DNA from: Gracilaria vermiculophylla
Lineage: Eukaryota > Rhodophyta > Florideophyceae > Gracilariales > Gracilariaceae
Direction: 5' to 3'
Assembly: GCA_019155205.2 (NCBI GenBank)
Contig: JAHNZQ020003150.1
Coordinates: forward strand, 2,570,727-2,634,726
Length of the DNA stretch: 64,000 bases
A model generated the notes under the pieces. The model had not been told where the DNA came from. It made no database searches and saw only the letters and a program-made list of their open reading frames with translations. The translations under genes were made by a program, and so were the position numbers. Numbering within the stretch: the stretch's first letter is position 1; every line of letters starts with the position of its first letter. Shown piece by piece: positions 11,601-22,940 of this stretch.

Positions 11601-12144
11601 GAGAAATGCTTTTCGTGCTTTAGCACGGGACAATCTACCTGTCGCGTAGGCAAGGCAGCAACATTATGCAAATCTCAAGCGAAAAGAGATCATATTTAAA
11701 GAAGGGGATTTGGTTTTGTTGCAAAGCGAAGACTTGAGTGCCTTCAGCAGAGCTGATCTACCTGCAAAGTGGAGAACCAAGTATCTCGGTCCACTTAAAA
11801 TAACCTCAGTCATGGGACCGGTGACTTACCGCGTCGAGCTTCCACCTTCGATCAAAAAGGCTCACAACGTTTTTCATGTTTCGAAACTAGGCAAGTACAA
11901 GAAACCGCTTGGACGCAAGGGGCCATTGTCAGTAGTTATCGACGCAGATGGAACTGTAGAGCAGGAAGTGTTTGCGATTCTCTACAAGAAGCGGGAGAAC
12001 CGTCGCGTATACTACTTGGTACAGTTTGCAGACGACCCTGTTTCGGAAGCTGTATGGATGACCTGAAGCGAACCGAAGAACTGCAAGGACTTGCTTAAAG
12101 AATATGAGACTTCGACGAGGACGTCGAATTTAAGAAAAGGGTGA
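8674..12144 (+). pseudogene. gypsy-1 pol: protease, RT, RNase H, integrase, chromodomain
   Basis: One frame runs 3.47 kb with only three in-frame stops: TGA 11110, TAG 11647 and TGA 12064. The protease site, normally L-D-S/T-G-A-T, reads LYPGATHCFI, so the catalytic Asp is lost. RT shows SRVDLLEAYHQ, FGLMNAPARFSRL and VVDDVLVYS. RNase H has LSTNASKYAVGA (first Asp now Asn) and DQELLAY. Integrase has its HHCC zinc region (HFG...ARHVYWPGM...CSACHVCQ) then the core with VKMISDRDPRF and NSSKNASTG; the first stop falls in front of the core. The C-terminus has the GPL-x4-S-V-x-G-P-V-TYRVELP and HNVFHVSKL signatures, then a chromodomain (EVFAILYKKR, YYLVQFADDP, SEAVWMT, NCKDLLKEYE). A chromodomain would target integration to modified histones. 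Enzyme residues are damaged: non-functional. Confidence 0.92.
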
Positions 12145-12245
12145 GTGTAACACAGTACTTCGTAAACCCTGATGACTTGACCCAAGGCACATAATGACAG
12201 GTGGCGGCCAATTCTGGACATCGTGTCAACTAAAGCCTAACAGTA

Positions 12246-12396
12246 AGTAGTTAGTAATTAAAACGTGCTCTAGTATTTAAGGCCGTCGCTGCTCTGCAGC
12301 CGGCAAGAGAGGAGGGGGGGACCCGGAGGACGGGGGGGAGAGAGTAACGACCCGACGGACAGAGGAGAACAGAGACCCGATCGACACTCTATTCCA
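12246..12396 (+). repeat. gypsy-1 3' LTR
   Basis: Aligned with 7361-7520; the first base is A instead of T, and a short AAAAGACGA segment present on the left is missing. It ends TTCCA at 12396. No clear polypurine tract precedes it. Confidence 0.85.
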
Positions 12397-12650
12397 AAAA
12401 CCATCTTAATTCTATACCCTCGATAGTCGGCTTCCGTACAGGCCAATATTTCTGCGCCGTACGACGAATAAGAGATTCGCCTCTGCTTCAAACTCGTCCA
12501 ATCAATCATATGATATGCCGTAGCGTCCTCTTCTTTTGTGCGGTATCTGACACCAGATACTCCTCCAGTTTGCCCATAGGTTTGGGTAGGAGTAACGATA
12601 AATGCAGCGTCTGAAAGACTATTAACTTCAGCTCTAGAAATAGTATCTTT
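12397..12650 (-). pseudogene. copia-2 RNase H fragment
   Basis: Read on the minus strand: LSDAAFIVTPTQTYGQTGGVSG, then AYHMIDWTSLKQRRISYSSYGAEILACTEADYRGY. This is the copia RNase H with Asp in SDAAF and Glu in YGAEIL. It is cut off exactly at the gypsy-1 LTR end (12396/12397). Confidence 0.85.
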
Positions 12651-12823
12651 GGGGTTTTTTAAACAACATGTTCGGTTGCTATTGTTTCATCTCTCCAAGG
12701 CAGATATTTGCATTAAACATGTCCTTGCTTGACAGTCGAGGCAGGTGTTGCTGCATGTTGGATCCCAGTTGCATTGCGTGCCGTAATGCGCCTCCACCAA
12801 GCCCTCAGTTCTCCCGCCATGTT

Positions 12824-13440
12824 TCAGAAAGATTTCTGTTTACTTGAGTTTGCTGTGTTTATTTGCATTATCCTGCGAGCTTTGCGGATATTAATTGGAT
12901 GTATGGTATCTATATACTTCATTATGGATAAATACACATTATCATTCGTTCTCTGAGTAATCACACACCCTTTAAAATTGATCTCTTCTTCGATAGTGGT
13001 CTTGCCAATTGTGGATCTTGCATTGATATTAAGGCTGAATCGGTTCATGTTATCCATAGAACCCGTAATTGGCATTTCGTCTGTTAGTTTTGCTAACAAC
13101 GGCGCAATGCTACCATTCGCTTTGTAACGCACGAAACCTTGGCTCATACCAGGGACTCTCTTAATGTTGGCCTTCCACAATAGCCATCCTTCAATCGTTA
13201 CTGCCGATTGTCTGCCAGCTTCACTTATCCTGTATGAGAGCTTGACCAGTTTCCATAGGATTCCTCGTCGTCCTTTCCATTCTGTAGGGGATCGGACGTA
13301 CAATTCTCGTGTTAGAGGACCGCTCTGAAAGTATGCTCTATTTATGTCGATGCACTTGAGTTCTGAGATTGAGGACTGTGGCGAGTGAAAGAACGATAGG
13401 AAAAGTATAGAACTGTGCAATAGCAGCATCATCATTACGT
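12824..13440 (-). pseudogene. copia-2 reverse transcriptase fragment
   Basis: The signature KCIDINRAYFQSGPL-x-RELYVRSPTEW followed by LWKLVKLSYRISEAGRQ is the copia RT palm entry (D-I-x-Q-A-Y-x-Q-S...REL-Y-V-x-P). Downstream the frame has diverged and the YVDD box is not visible. The upstream fingers are missing: DNA above 13440 has no RT similarity. Confidence 0.75.
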
Positions 13441-13737
13441 ATGTTACCTTTTTCTCGATCTCGGTTTCCGTGCAGGCAATGTCGGGCTTTCAGTTTTTAT
13501 ACATCTTGTTCTTCGTATTTTACCTTGTACACAATGTCTGAGCTTATCACATTCGCCTATACCGGCACGTCGTTTTCCAAAACCTCAGTTCATTCTCCCT
13601 TCTATTTCTGCTTGATTTATTGATCAATTGCTCTGTAAAAACATCCAAGATGGGGCTCAGTCCACTTTGCGTCTGCAAACTTGAGCGCATCCTGTCGTGT
13701 TGTACATCTTGGTTAGTATTTTTTGTTCATCCGACCA

Positions 13738-14760
13738 TTAACAGGATTCTTCAGAAAGAATCGGTCCGGTTGCAAGCGGTGAACCAATATATTTCTTTGG
13801 GTTGCCATTTTCTGCCTTTGTATATAAAGAAGAAGACCGTATTGATGTTTCTGGATCTGGATTGTCATCGTCTCGTGGGCCAGAAATATCGAGCATGATC
13901 TGCTCCGCGTTATCCAATTCAAATCGTCTGTCGGAATGGTTTGCATTGGCGTCGTAAGTGTCTTCGTTTACTGTATCTGGAGCGTCATCCGCAAGCATAT
14001 CTTCGAGGATGCCTTCCTGTAGTTCTCTTGTCAGCGCTCCATGAGATACTATTCTAATATATTCGTATGCCAATTTCATTGGCGGATCTCGTTTTGATCT
14101 TTGGAATTCAATAAAGAATGGTGTTGTGCATGTGACTGTGGCTTTAATCCAATGCACTGGGTAATTTTGCTTCGACGTGTTGTAGACTACCCATATATCA
14201 GTTCCCGGTTTAAGCAATGATGAAGAGAGTATTGTCATGGCATTTCGGCAGGTTTTGCAGTGCTCTTGTTGCTGTCATACTCTTGTGGGCTTTGACAAGG
14301 CAGTGTGGTGCATGTGAATGTGGTGCACCAAGCAATGAGAAGGAGTATCCACAAGCCAGTTGGAATGCGCTTAGAGTCAATTGGCCATGAAAAATCTTGG
14401 TCAAAAATAATGCTCGTGCCCATAGAGGTTTTGGGAATGCTATCGATATTTCTCGGCATTTGCATTCAAATATGCGTTTGAATAGCCCGTTGTTCCTTTT
14501 CACTATACCATTTTTCGATGATTTCCTTGATGGTCGGTGTTAGACATTGATCTTGCCCGCAGAATGCGCGTTTCTGAGTACTTGCCTGGTAAATTCTGGA
14601 TCAGCGCTAAAGCTCTGAGGAGCGCCATTATGATATATCCATTCTGACTCTAGCATATTGGACATCTTTTGGGCGTTTCGTTTGCGAAGAATTACTCGTT
14701 CGCCATAAATTCTGCCACAATTCACAATATATTAAGCCGCTCGTACTTATCTTTTTCTTT
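13738..14760 (-). pseudogene. copia-2 integrase
   Basis: The core shows NGAPQSFSADPEF with the second catalytic Asp, then KNGIVKRNNGLFKRIF, where the family has GIVERKN: the catalytic Glu has become Lys. The conserved FLTKIFHGQLTLSAFQLACGYS helix follows in another frame. The C-terminal domain is LKPGTDIWVVYN...VHWIKATV...RSKRDPPMKLAYEYIRIVSHG. Frameshifts near 14500 and 14230 break the chain. Non-functional. Confidence 0.75.
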
Positions 14761-15199
14761 ATAGACTACCAAGAATTCTGCTTGTACGTAATGATTGAAA
14801 GCTTCGTTCACGTGGCTAATAGAGACCTTCTTACGGTGTGCGAGTCTTTTTGAGGATATTCATATGCCACAAGCACTCGCAATATATTTACACGCTTAAG
14901 AAAGTGTGTCATCGAGCATTGCAGCGTCCGACAAGATTGACTACATCTCGCCCGCGGGAGCTTGCGTGAATCTATGTATATTTTTCACTGCGTTGGTATT
15001 CATTCCGAGTCCAGTCTTAATAAGCAAGGATTTCATTGTCGATCTATAATGTGGGATTATCTCCCAGCGCAGGCGTTCGTTTTCACTGTGATTTCTAACT
15101 TCAGGAAGTATATAATTGTATCACACTCTTTGGCTCGTCGGCTGGTCGTTGCATACGGAAAATACTCCGTGATTTACGATTGATTGTATCGCAGTATCT

Positions 15200-15600
15200 T
15201 TTCAGATCGAGGCCTAATATCAGCGATTATCCTTCTTTCACAAGGTCGAATGGGATAGCTGTCGTTTTCTCACTTATGTCATCGAATACTAATGTCCATG
15301 GAAATACAATCGGCTGCGCCTCAGCAGCATTGGGTCCCGACCCTCGATTATAGTATGCACAAAGGGGTCCAAATTCAAGGGAAATGCCAAAAGCATCACA
15401 AAGCGCAGCTCAATTTTGGATTCCTCCTGTAAGTGTCGAGACTCTTTCGTCTATTATACGATTGAGATCGGGGCGGAGCGCATCAGATCTCACTGATGAA
15501 AAAGCAATTTGCAAATGGTCTTTTTCGACTCTATATCCGTCTTTCGCTCTTCACCCTCCGGTGATTTTGCGCTCATAAGTTTTTGCCCTTGTTAGATAGG
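15200..15600 (-). pseudogene. copia-2 protease remnant
   Basis: On the minus strand the segment FDLVKEG-stop-SLILGLDLKRYCD resembles the C-terminal part of a copia aspartic protease (LLIGLDL). The catalytic D-S-G is not recognisable. Placed by its position between gag and integrase. Confidence 0.4.
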
Positions 15601-15629
15601 AGAACAACGGGTTTTTTTTTCTTCCTGTC

Positions 15630-16241
15630 TCTTATTATCGCTGTGCATCTGTCATGGTCTTTCAACCAGTGTCTCATATCTCCGCAGGCCATGCAAGGGC
15701 TGTCCTCTTTCATGTTTTTTATGTATTCATGTCATTTGGGTGTATTTAAATCTCTTTGCATGCCTAGAAATGTTCTTTGAATCGTTGTCTGCTCTTTGTT
15801 CTTCATCGTGCCACTAGTAAAAGCATAGACATAAGCAAGTAAAAAAGCCGCACGCTTCATGGTAATCATTAATACGCTCGAGTTCGCCTCGTCATCAAGT
15901 TTCTTTTTCAGCCTTATGGTCTTCTCCCGTATGAATTTTGCATCCTCCTTAACAATAATCTTGTAGAGGTCCTTCAATTCTTTACTTGATAGAATGTGAG
16001 ACATTGTTGCTGTATCCATTCTAGACCCGTCTTTGGCAGTTAACTGGAAAATCAAAGCATGAATGGCGTCTAGGGTCAGCTTTGCATTGCGTAGCATCCG
16101 TATAGCGAACTGTCTCGTGTAGGTCTCCTTCATACTCAGATTATGTTTTGTGTATATTGCCACAGCATACTGAAACTTTCCGGAGGTAGCAGATACAGGT
16201 TCTATAACCTCACGCTGAAAGTTGTGTATGTTGGAAAGCAA
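15630..16241 (-). pseudogene. copia-2 gag
   Basis: A 169-residue frame (16241-15732) ends in a TGA. The same frame continues with the zinc knuckle CMACGDMRHWLKDHDRC at about 15640-15690, a C-x2-C-x4-H-x4-H arrangement. I assign the helical frame to gag because of this knuckle and its position just downstream of the LTR. It would package element RNA. Confidence 0.6.
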
Positions 16242-16463
16242 AAAAAAATTTCATCACACAATCTCGGTTAGAGTATATCGAGCTATCGTCTGAAGGACAG
16301 TTTCAATCATGTTTTCTTTTCCGGGGTCTCATTTGTCATACTGGAAGGAGTGTTTTCCTGATATTTCAGCTTGATTCAGCACCTCTTCTGCCATCGCACT
16401 ACAAGCCAAATATATCCAATGACCTGCGACGTGAAATATTGCTTTTGTCTTAAAGTGCACTTC

Positions 16464-16986
16464 TGGGGTACCGTTAGTTCTCCTTTCGAGGTGGTAGTGC
16501 ACAACGTCCGTTAAGAGTTTTTGTTGACTTTAAAGGCGCGAGTTCATTACGGCGGTCTCCGATAATCGCTATCACGAGCCGGGAGAATTCTGAAAGGGGA
16601 TCGGCACACACCAAGCGGAGATGAAGGATCAGTGCGAGGAAAATGCTCCTACAGGCGTTGCTATGAGGCGACCTGGAGATCGGCTGCTTTGAAACCTAAG
16701 GATGTTCGACAAGAGTCTTCAACCGGAAAAATAGACTTAGACGCAACGGTGCTTGGGTTACTTTCCCAGAGGTGGATCTCGATCGGCAGATTAAGTACCA
16801 CGCCGGGAGCCCACCTCGGTAGGTTTCCCTACTGTAGTAATTACCTGCACCCTTAAACTAAAATAAATCTAAATTCTAACGTTTATGAAGGGTACTGTAC
16901 CGCACGTGGGCCGAATAATGCACCACGCGGCTCAGTTAATAAAATATGAACAACCCTCCTTAGGAATATTCCGCCGTAAAGCTACA
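16464..16986 (-). repeat. copia-2 5' LTR
   Basis: Read on the minus strand it starts TGTAGC and ends GTACCCCA. It aligns along its length with the solo LTRs at 47866-48418 and 53690-54243, sharing AATATTCCTAAGGAGGG, the GGAGTCTCTTGTCGAT-like segment, GCAGCGCCTGTAGGAGCATT and ACTCCTAACGGACGTTG-like segment, but is more diverged and has lost about 30 bases near its start. This is the oldest copy of the family here. Confidence 0.85.
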
Positions 16987-18329
16987 TGAAAATATCACCT
17001 TGGGATCCCCTGTACTACAATTTCTGCAAATTTGGTCATAATTCTCATCCAAGTGCGCAGTGTCTTTCGATTCTGAACTTTGGAGGTACCGTTAGTGAGA
17101 AGAATCGGTGCACAGTTTGAACGTCCTACAAAAGTTTGAGAGCTTAGGCTCTCTGCCCCCAAAACTTCGTGACGAGCGTAATCGTCGGTCATTTTAACGA
17201 AGGGCCGTCTGAGCTTTAGGTGTGACTCGTGCAAAGGATTGTCAGGACAAAAGTGCCCGCGTTGCTTCCTTGGGGTTCGTTCCCCTCCGCATCATTTGTG
17301 CCCTCTTAATTTATCAGTCGTCTCTTCCGTCTTGCGCTCTTTCGCATATGAGTGCCATCTCATCTGTGACCGTTAACCTTTGTACGCCTTCAAGTTAACT
17401 ATTTTCGTACTCCATTGCGATCTCCGCGTCTTACAACTGTACTGTAGCAGGGCAGAAAAAATCGCTCGGAAACCATATATTTTTGCAGAATTCAAAGGAA
17501 TCAGGAAATTCCGAAAATCTTGTCCTGTACATCAGAAAATCGTTCAATTTCGTTCAAAACTGGCATAATTGAAATCAGGAAAAAAACAGAAAATTTTTGA
17601 AAATTCCTGTATTGGCCATTGAACAAACATTGAAATTCGTTTCGGACAAAACTCAAAGAAAATTGTTCTTTTCAATAACTGTAAAAGAGACAGATATATG
17701 TATTCTTTGAAATAACTCGAAAAGTTATTTGTGCAACCATGGAAACAATGGATAGAAACACGTTCACTAGTGTCTATTTGACTCGTGCAATGACCCCATA
17801 TGAGGTCAAATGGACCTCAGATGAGGTCAGTGCACTATCACGCAAAAAAAAATAAAAAATTGAATTTTGATCCGTAGGCTCGTGTATTGCAAATTCAAAA
17901 TTTAAATACATGTTCTCCAGGGTTGACAGTGAATAATAAATAGATGTAGAACACACCATAAGCTATCATAGTAGCTCCGTGGTCATCAGACTCCATACCA
18001 CCAATTAATCTTGAGTTTGAATCTCGCTGAATTTCTAAAAATCTCAAAAACTCCTTCGGGAGTTCGACTAACTCTAAAAATTTTTAAACTCTTAGAACGT
18101 TTTCAACATCCACTTGAACAACAGACAAAAGAAGGTGACATCTGTTAAAGGCGCACTTTCGTTTTAGAGGTTAAGCTATCTAGCAAGTCAAAATAACGCG
18201 GATTGAATTAGTAGGGGGCTTCATGTAAAAGAACTTTTGATCAAAACTTTCATGAAAGTTTAGAATTTTATTTAAGAAATGAATGTTGTCAACGTTGTTG
18301 ACATTTCCTTAAGATAATATGCTTCAGTA
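16987..18329. other. AT-rich stretch without a gene
   Basis: No coding family is recognisable on either strand. A minus-strand frame at 17234-16995 ends beside the LTR and is probably chance. At 17795-17840 the word ATGAGGTCA occurs twice 23 bases apart. A tRNA-like segment at about 17962-18036 is listed separately. Confidence 0.5.
17962..18036 (+). ncRNA. tRNA-like (Met-type) or SINE-head relic
   Basis: TAGCTCCGTGGTCAT resembles box A, CATCAGACTCCATA resembles a Met-type anticodon arm, and GAGTTTGAATCTC forms a T-arm with a seven-base loop and box-B-like sequence. The acceptor and D stems do not pair properly, so it is not a working tRNA. A tRNA-derived SINE head or tRNA pseudogene is likeliest. 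Confidence 0.25.
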
Positions 18330-20280
18330 TACCGTGACGATTCTCAATTTGTTTCATAAAACAATCTCTGTTAGCAACAGTGTGCCGTAAAAACACCTCT
18401 TTTTCCTTCCTTGAATAGCATCCAGAACATACAAACTTCTATTTCGTGTTACCTTTGCAATAATTGCATCGTCCTTGATGTAAGGCTTTTGTAATCATTC
18501 TATTTTTCCCTTTTTCTCTTGGTTTGCATTACATGCAAGCCAGTATTAGCAAACATAGGCTGTCTATAAGTATTCTCATTTTCCGTTTCATTTCTGTTCA
18601 CAGACCAGTGGCGTCCCAAGTATTTTCTATTAATTCATCAGCCAGCTCATAATAAAAAATCTGGTGTAGACTTTTAACGCTTCTGATTCAATTCGCTGCT
18701 TTATACAGTTTCCATGCATCCGCAATGCAAAATGACAAAACGGAGCAATTGACTCGAATTGACCACTATTTCACTACTATTTTCTTTTCCAGATATAAAT
18801 CATCTTGTACGCTTCTGTTATGGCGATGGATCATTGAACATATTTTTTAATATTCTTCACAAAGTTCAGGAATTGCAACTTCAAAATCCCTTTTTTTAGA
18901 AATGGTTCCCTCTTGTCTCCATTTCTCCCTACCAATAAGAGTACCTATTTATCTGTGCCCATGGTTGAAAAAAAGTACTTTCTGTGTCGAACTATCCAAA
19001 TTACTGCCACTACGTCATTATTGGCGATGCTTTCTTTTAAAACCATAGATATAAAGTCGCCTCTCTTCCTTAAAGTGATTTCAGAGAATTGTTTCGTAGA
19101 ATATATCCTAGACTCATTTTTGATTGCTGCAGTAAATCTCAACCCTTTTTCCGTGAGTGCTTTAGCGGTTTTGCCAAATGCAAAATAATAATCAGCGCAT
19201 ATCAAACGATCTGATTCAAACCATGGTTGTACTAAACAGAGTAGAAAAGCCGTTCTAATTGCATTATCAGAATCAAAATCCTGTTCCGGATTTTTGACAC
19301 CCATTTTGAGGTCAAAATTTAGCATTATACTACTTCGTTAGCAACAAACACCTTTTATTTTAAGAACATTTTCGGGCTTTCTATCCAATGCTCTATAATG
19401 CAGAAGCTAAACATCAATCCATTAATCTCCTAATCCGTACCCCCGTGACATTTCTTTATCAACGCAAAAAGCATGTGATAGTGTGACAAAAGAATGGAGC
19501 TAATTATTGACCTCCTTCAAAAAATCGGCTATAAAGGACCATCTTACGATTCCTTGTTCCTCAGTCAAACCATTTCTACTAAAATATATGCAATTTCTGA
19601 GCGACTCGAATCTATTTCGTGACATACAAAGCCCAATTTTAGGTTGTGGAAGGAACTTCGAAAAAGGATCAATGCTCCAAAGATCGTTTCTGTTCGAAAA
19701 CTCAATACGAGTCATTAAACTAAGAAATCTGAATAATTATGGCGCCTTCCCTACTGATGTCCTCCGATTGCCTATAACATCTTGTCGAATATTTATTCTG
19801 CTCACGATAAAATGCAAAATAATGCATAGGAAACATCCATAAAAAGAAATCCATTGCAGTCATCCTTGTAGGAACGTGACGTGAACAGATAAAATCTCCT
19901 GCTAGGCCAGTAGCTCTCAATTGATGCCTTTGCATACAATCATTCAACGGGACTCAACATCGAACATGTTTCCCATATCCGATCATGATCGCTAGTGGAT
20001 TGACAGATTGCATGCGGATTTTGATCATTTGGTTGCTCTTGCATAATTTTGCATATTCGGTGGTGTAACAATAGCTTCACATTCAGCAGTTTTGATGTTA
20101 CTTGGTTCAATCGCATGATTTTGTTCTTCTGCGGCGTGCGGGGCCTCGTCAACACCGGTGCCGAGTTTGAAACTGGACAAAGGTAGGGTATCTTCTTTCT
20201 CACGATTGAATAAACTGAAGATTACTGTCAAGAATGTGAGATATCGATTGGTGATTCTGCGAATATCAACATTTTGAACT
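18330..20280 (-). pseudogene. piggyBac-like transposase (left, minus-strand copy)
   Basis: From N to C on the minus strand: LPLSSFKLGTGVDE; AGDFICSRHVPTRMTAMDFFLWMF; PQPKIGLCMSRNRFESLRNCIYFSRNGLTEEQGIVRWSFIADFLKEVN, the piggyBac entry to the DDE domain; the segment SDRLICADYYFAFGKTAKALTEKGLRFTAAIKN carrying a catalytic Asp; LHQIFYYELADELIEN; and a Cys-rich tail GRCNYCKGN...VCSGCY. The protein would excise TTAA-flanked elements. Many stops and frameshifts separate the blocks. The copy at 21.6-22.9 kb on the other strand matches it segment by segment. Confidence 0.8.
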
Positions 20281-20748
20281 ATTCATTGGACCATGGTGGA
20301 CGTCCAGTAAAATCCATAGCAGCGTTTACATTGTGTATCACTGGTTCTCAGGCGAGTGCGGCTGATGGCAGTTGTTCCAGTAGTTCTGTGAGTACCTGTG
20401 GACGATGTCATAGTTTACGAATGTTTTTGACTGCTCTGATTGATGTAATTGTCACAATTCACCCTTGGTTGTTGTGGACATAGCTCAGCGCTGCGGGCGA
20501 AGACAACATGATAAGGATACCAGAACAAAAAGAAGGGAAAATTTTTAGTGTTTTCACATAATTACAAAGTAATTAAAATTGATAGTATATAAATCACTTT
20601 TTGTAGTTCTTGAACAATGTGAAAAAAATTAAAACTTTTTCCATTTTTCTTTTGATATTCGTATCATGTTGTCGATGCTGGGAGCACTAAGTTATGCCTA
20701 CAGCAACCAAGGGTCCATTTTAACAGTTTCATCAATCAGAGCCGTCAA
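20281..20748. other. Spacer between piggyBac copy and solo LTR
   Basis: No gene visible. It probably includes the 5' end of one or both piggyBac elements. AT-rich at 20520-20660. Confidence 0.4.
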
Positions 20749-21599
20749 TGAAGTGCCACGTCCTCCAGGGAGAGTTTTCCTCGGTACTTCGCCGGTTCAC
20801 GGAATTCCGGTTAGGCCGCACTTATGAAAACGGTTAATGTCACTAGTGCGATTCGTTTCCGTTTACGCGGTGAAATATGAAGTAAGCGAAAGGCGTGTGT
20901 CACGCGCCGTGGCACATGCGCGGCCACCGCGCGCTGCCGGATTGCCGCAGTATGAGCGCCTGTTGGCGCTTGCGGTGCACGATTAATTTAGTACTTTTTG
21001 TGTACTTATTTATTTACTTATTTTGGCCATTTCAGCCCTAGAGCTACAGTACTTAGCGCGACGGCACTTCGGCCGCCGCCCCCAGTAAACCACACCAAGC
21101 TAGAACACCGGTCTGAACAAGCCGCCCACGCGGGTATCTCTCTCCATCTTGGAGAAGTACGCCGTGGACTACGGAAGGCAACCGCCCGTGACGCCTAGAA
21201 CCATTGTCGGGACTATACTTCCATTCTTTTAGGTTCACCCTCCTACGAGGATATCCCGACCGGATTTCCGGTTCAGCACTCGTAGACTACGTCCGTCACC
21301 CGCTCAACGCGGCTTTCCCGAAACCTGCGCGGCCTAATGTAGTACCCGGCCGATCCGAGATAGCCCGACATATTACAGGTAGTTCTCACCGTACTTACGG
21401 AAACAGTCTCAATCACAGGACTTACCGGATCTCCGGTTTCTCCACTCGTCCTCTTCTTGCACCTGATGCCATAGCTTGGCCCTGGGGTTACGCCCGGCTC
21501 GTGTGCCTCGCCCGAGAAATGCTCTTCCCCGGAACTAGCTCGCGAGAGGGAGGTTCAAACATCTTTCGTGGTACTTCCTCTTTAGTGTAATGCATTACA
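20749..21599 (+). repeat. Solo LTR related to the gypsy-2 LTR family
   Basis: Starts TGAAGTGCCACG (compare TGAAGTGCACGC of the family) and ends TGCATTACA (compare TGCACTACA). Inside it has the same order of landmarks: an A/T-rich TTATTTATTTACTTATTT tract, CTACAGTACTTAGCG, GAGGATATCCCG. It is flanked by GTCAA (20744-20748) and GGCAA (21600-21604), a 5-bp duplication with one change. No internal retroviral sequence adjoins it. At 851 bp it is the longest and most diverged copy. It sits between the two piggyBac pseudogenes. Confidence 0.65.
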
Positions 21600-21609
21600 G
21601 GCAACAACA

Positions 21610-22940
21610 TCCGTAATCAATGGAATCGCTCACAGATTTTCACAAAACTGTTGGAACAACTGTTAGCAACCATTTTTGCTTGGTAACTAGGGACGCGGAA
21701 TATAAAATATATTATGCATCTTTGTGGAAGTCATTTACGGTTCGAGAAACAGTTCGTAATTTTGATGTTCACAGAATCAACAGTTGAATATTCAAATTTT
21801 TAATGGTAAATCTGATTTAATTGATCGTAAGAAAGAAGTTACTGTACCGCTTTCCAGTTTCAAAATTTGTACTGGTGTTGAAGAGGTCATGCACGTTTTA
21901 GAGGAATGAAATACTGCGATTGAGCCGAGAAACACCGAAGCTGCTACTTATTAAGATATTCTGACATCCATGAATATGAAACAATTGCAAGAGCAACCAA
22001 CAAGATGATGAATATTGGCATGCAATGTGCAAATTAACTATTGCTCATGGCCGAAAATGGGAAACCTGTATGAATTTGAGTCCTCGGAATGACTTATTCA
22101 TTCGCGTAAGGTGAATTTTACTGGCTCAGCAGGAGACTTTATCTCACCATGTCACGTTCTTTCAGGAATGACTGCATTGGATTTCTCATTCTGGATGTTT
22201 TCAATGCATGATTTGTATTTTATCGTGAGCAGAAAAAATATGTGCCAAGAAAGAAAAAGCGCTCACAGGACCTCAGAAGAAGAACTAATCAAAATGTTTG
22301 GTGTTCCTATTTTAATGAATCGCTTTTGAGTTTTCTAACAGAAAAGAATTTTGTAGCATTTAGTCTCTTTCAAGGATCATTTCAAAACCTATATTTGTCT
22401 TCGTATGTAAAGAAAGAGATTTTAATTTCTGAGGAGTTGCATATGTGTTAGTGGAAATAATGTGCCGGAAGAGCAAGGAATTGTACGATGGTCTTTCATT
22501 GCTGATTTTGTGAGGGCAGTCAATAACCATCGCCTGCCTATTCCCAATCCATCACATGCTTTATGTGTTGGCGAAGGAAAGGCACGGTGGTACGGACTAG
22601 AAGGTCATGTAATTGATGTTCCGCTTCCACACTATACAGAATGAGATGGATAAACCGAAAATGGGCTTAGAATGAATAGTGTTTGCTGTGGATGAAAAGG
22701 TACAATGCTAAATATTGAACTCAATATAGGTGCGAATAATACGGAACATGATTTTCATTCGGACAATACCCACGGATTGGCTATTGTACTCCGTTCAGTA
22801 GCACTGTAGTTTGGATCAGATCGTTTGGTTTACACGAATTTCTATTTTTCGTCTGTCAACACCGCTTAAGAACTCATGAAAACAGGGTTGAGATCTACTG
22901 GATTGATCAAAATTGCTTCACGAGAATTTCTTACGAAACG
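21610..22940 (+). pseudogene. piggyBac-like transposase (right, plus-strand copy)
   Basis: Blocks in order match the left copy: VTVPLSSFKICTGVEE; NFTGSAGDFISPCHVLSGMTALDFSFWMF; PEEQGIVRWSFIADFVRAVNNH; DFHSDNTHGLAIVLRSVAL; FGSDRLVYTNFYFSSVNTA; and TGLRSTGLIKIASREF. It breaks off at 22940 where gypsy-2 begins; its remaining part should lie right of 35437, but I cannot recognise it with confidence there. Many stops. Confidence 0.75.

Larger units (their letters stand above)
7361..12396 (+). mobile_element. Ty3/gypsy chromovirus gypsy-1 with both LTRs
   Basis: Two related terminal repeats (7361-7520 and 12246-12396) enclose a PBS, gag, and a pol with protease, RT, RNase H, integrase and chromodomain in that order. 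The LTRs are unusually short (160 and 151 bp) and differ at several positions and by a small indel, so the insertion is not recent. The five bases on either side (CCCAC and AAAAC) do not match: no target-site duplication survives. The right side joins a truncated copia-2 RNase H directly, the left side follows the pogo remnant, so the element's edge may be a recombination junction. Confidence 0.9.
12397..16986 (-). mobile_element. Ty1/copia retrotransposon copia-2 with 5' LTR
   Basis: On the minus strand the order is LTR (16986-16464), gag with zinc knuckle, protease remnant, integrase, RT and RNase H; it ends within RNase H where gypsy-1's 3' LTR begins. The 3' LTR is absent. Motifs (YxQS...REL-YVR-P, W-T-S-xKQRR-x-SYSSYGAEILA, PPMxLAYEYIR) belong to the copia clade common in fungi and some algae, not to the clade of copia-1. 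Its LTR family recurs at 47.9, 52.9 and 53.7 kb. Confidence 0.88.
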
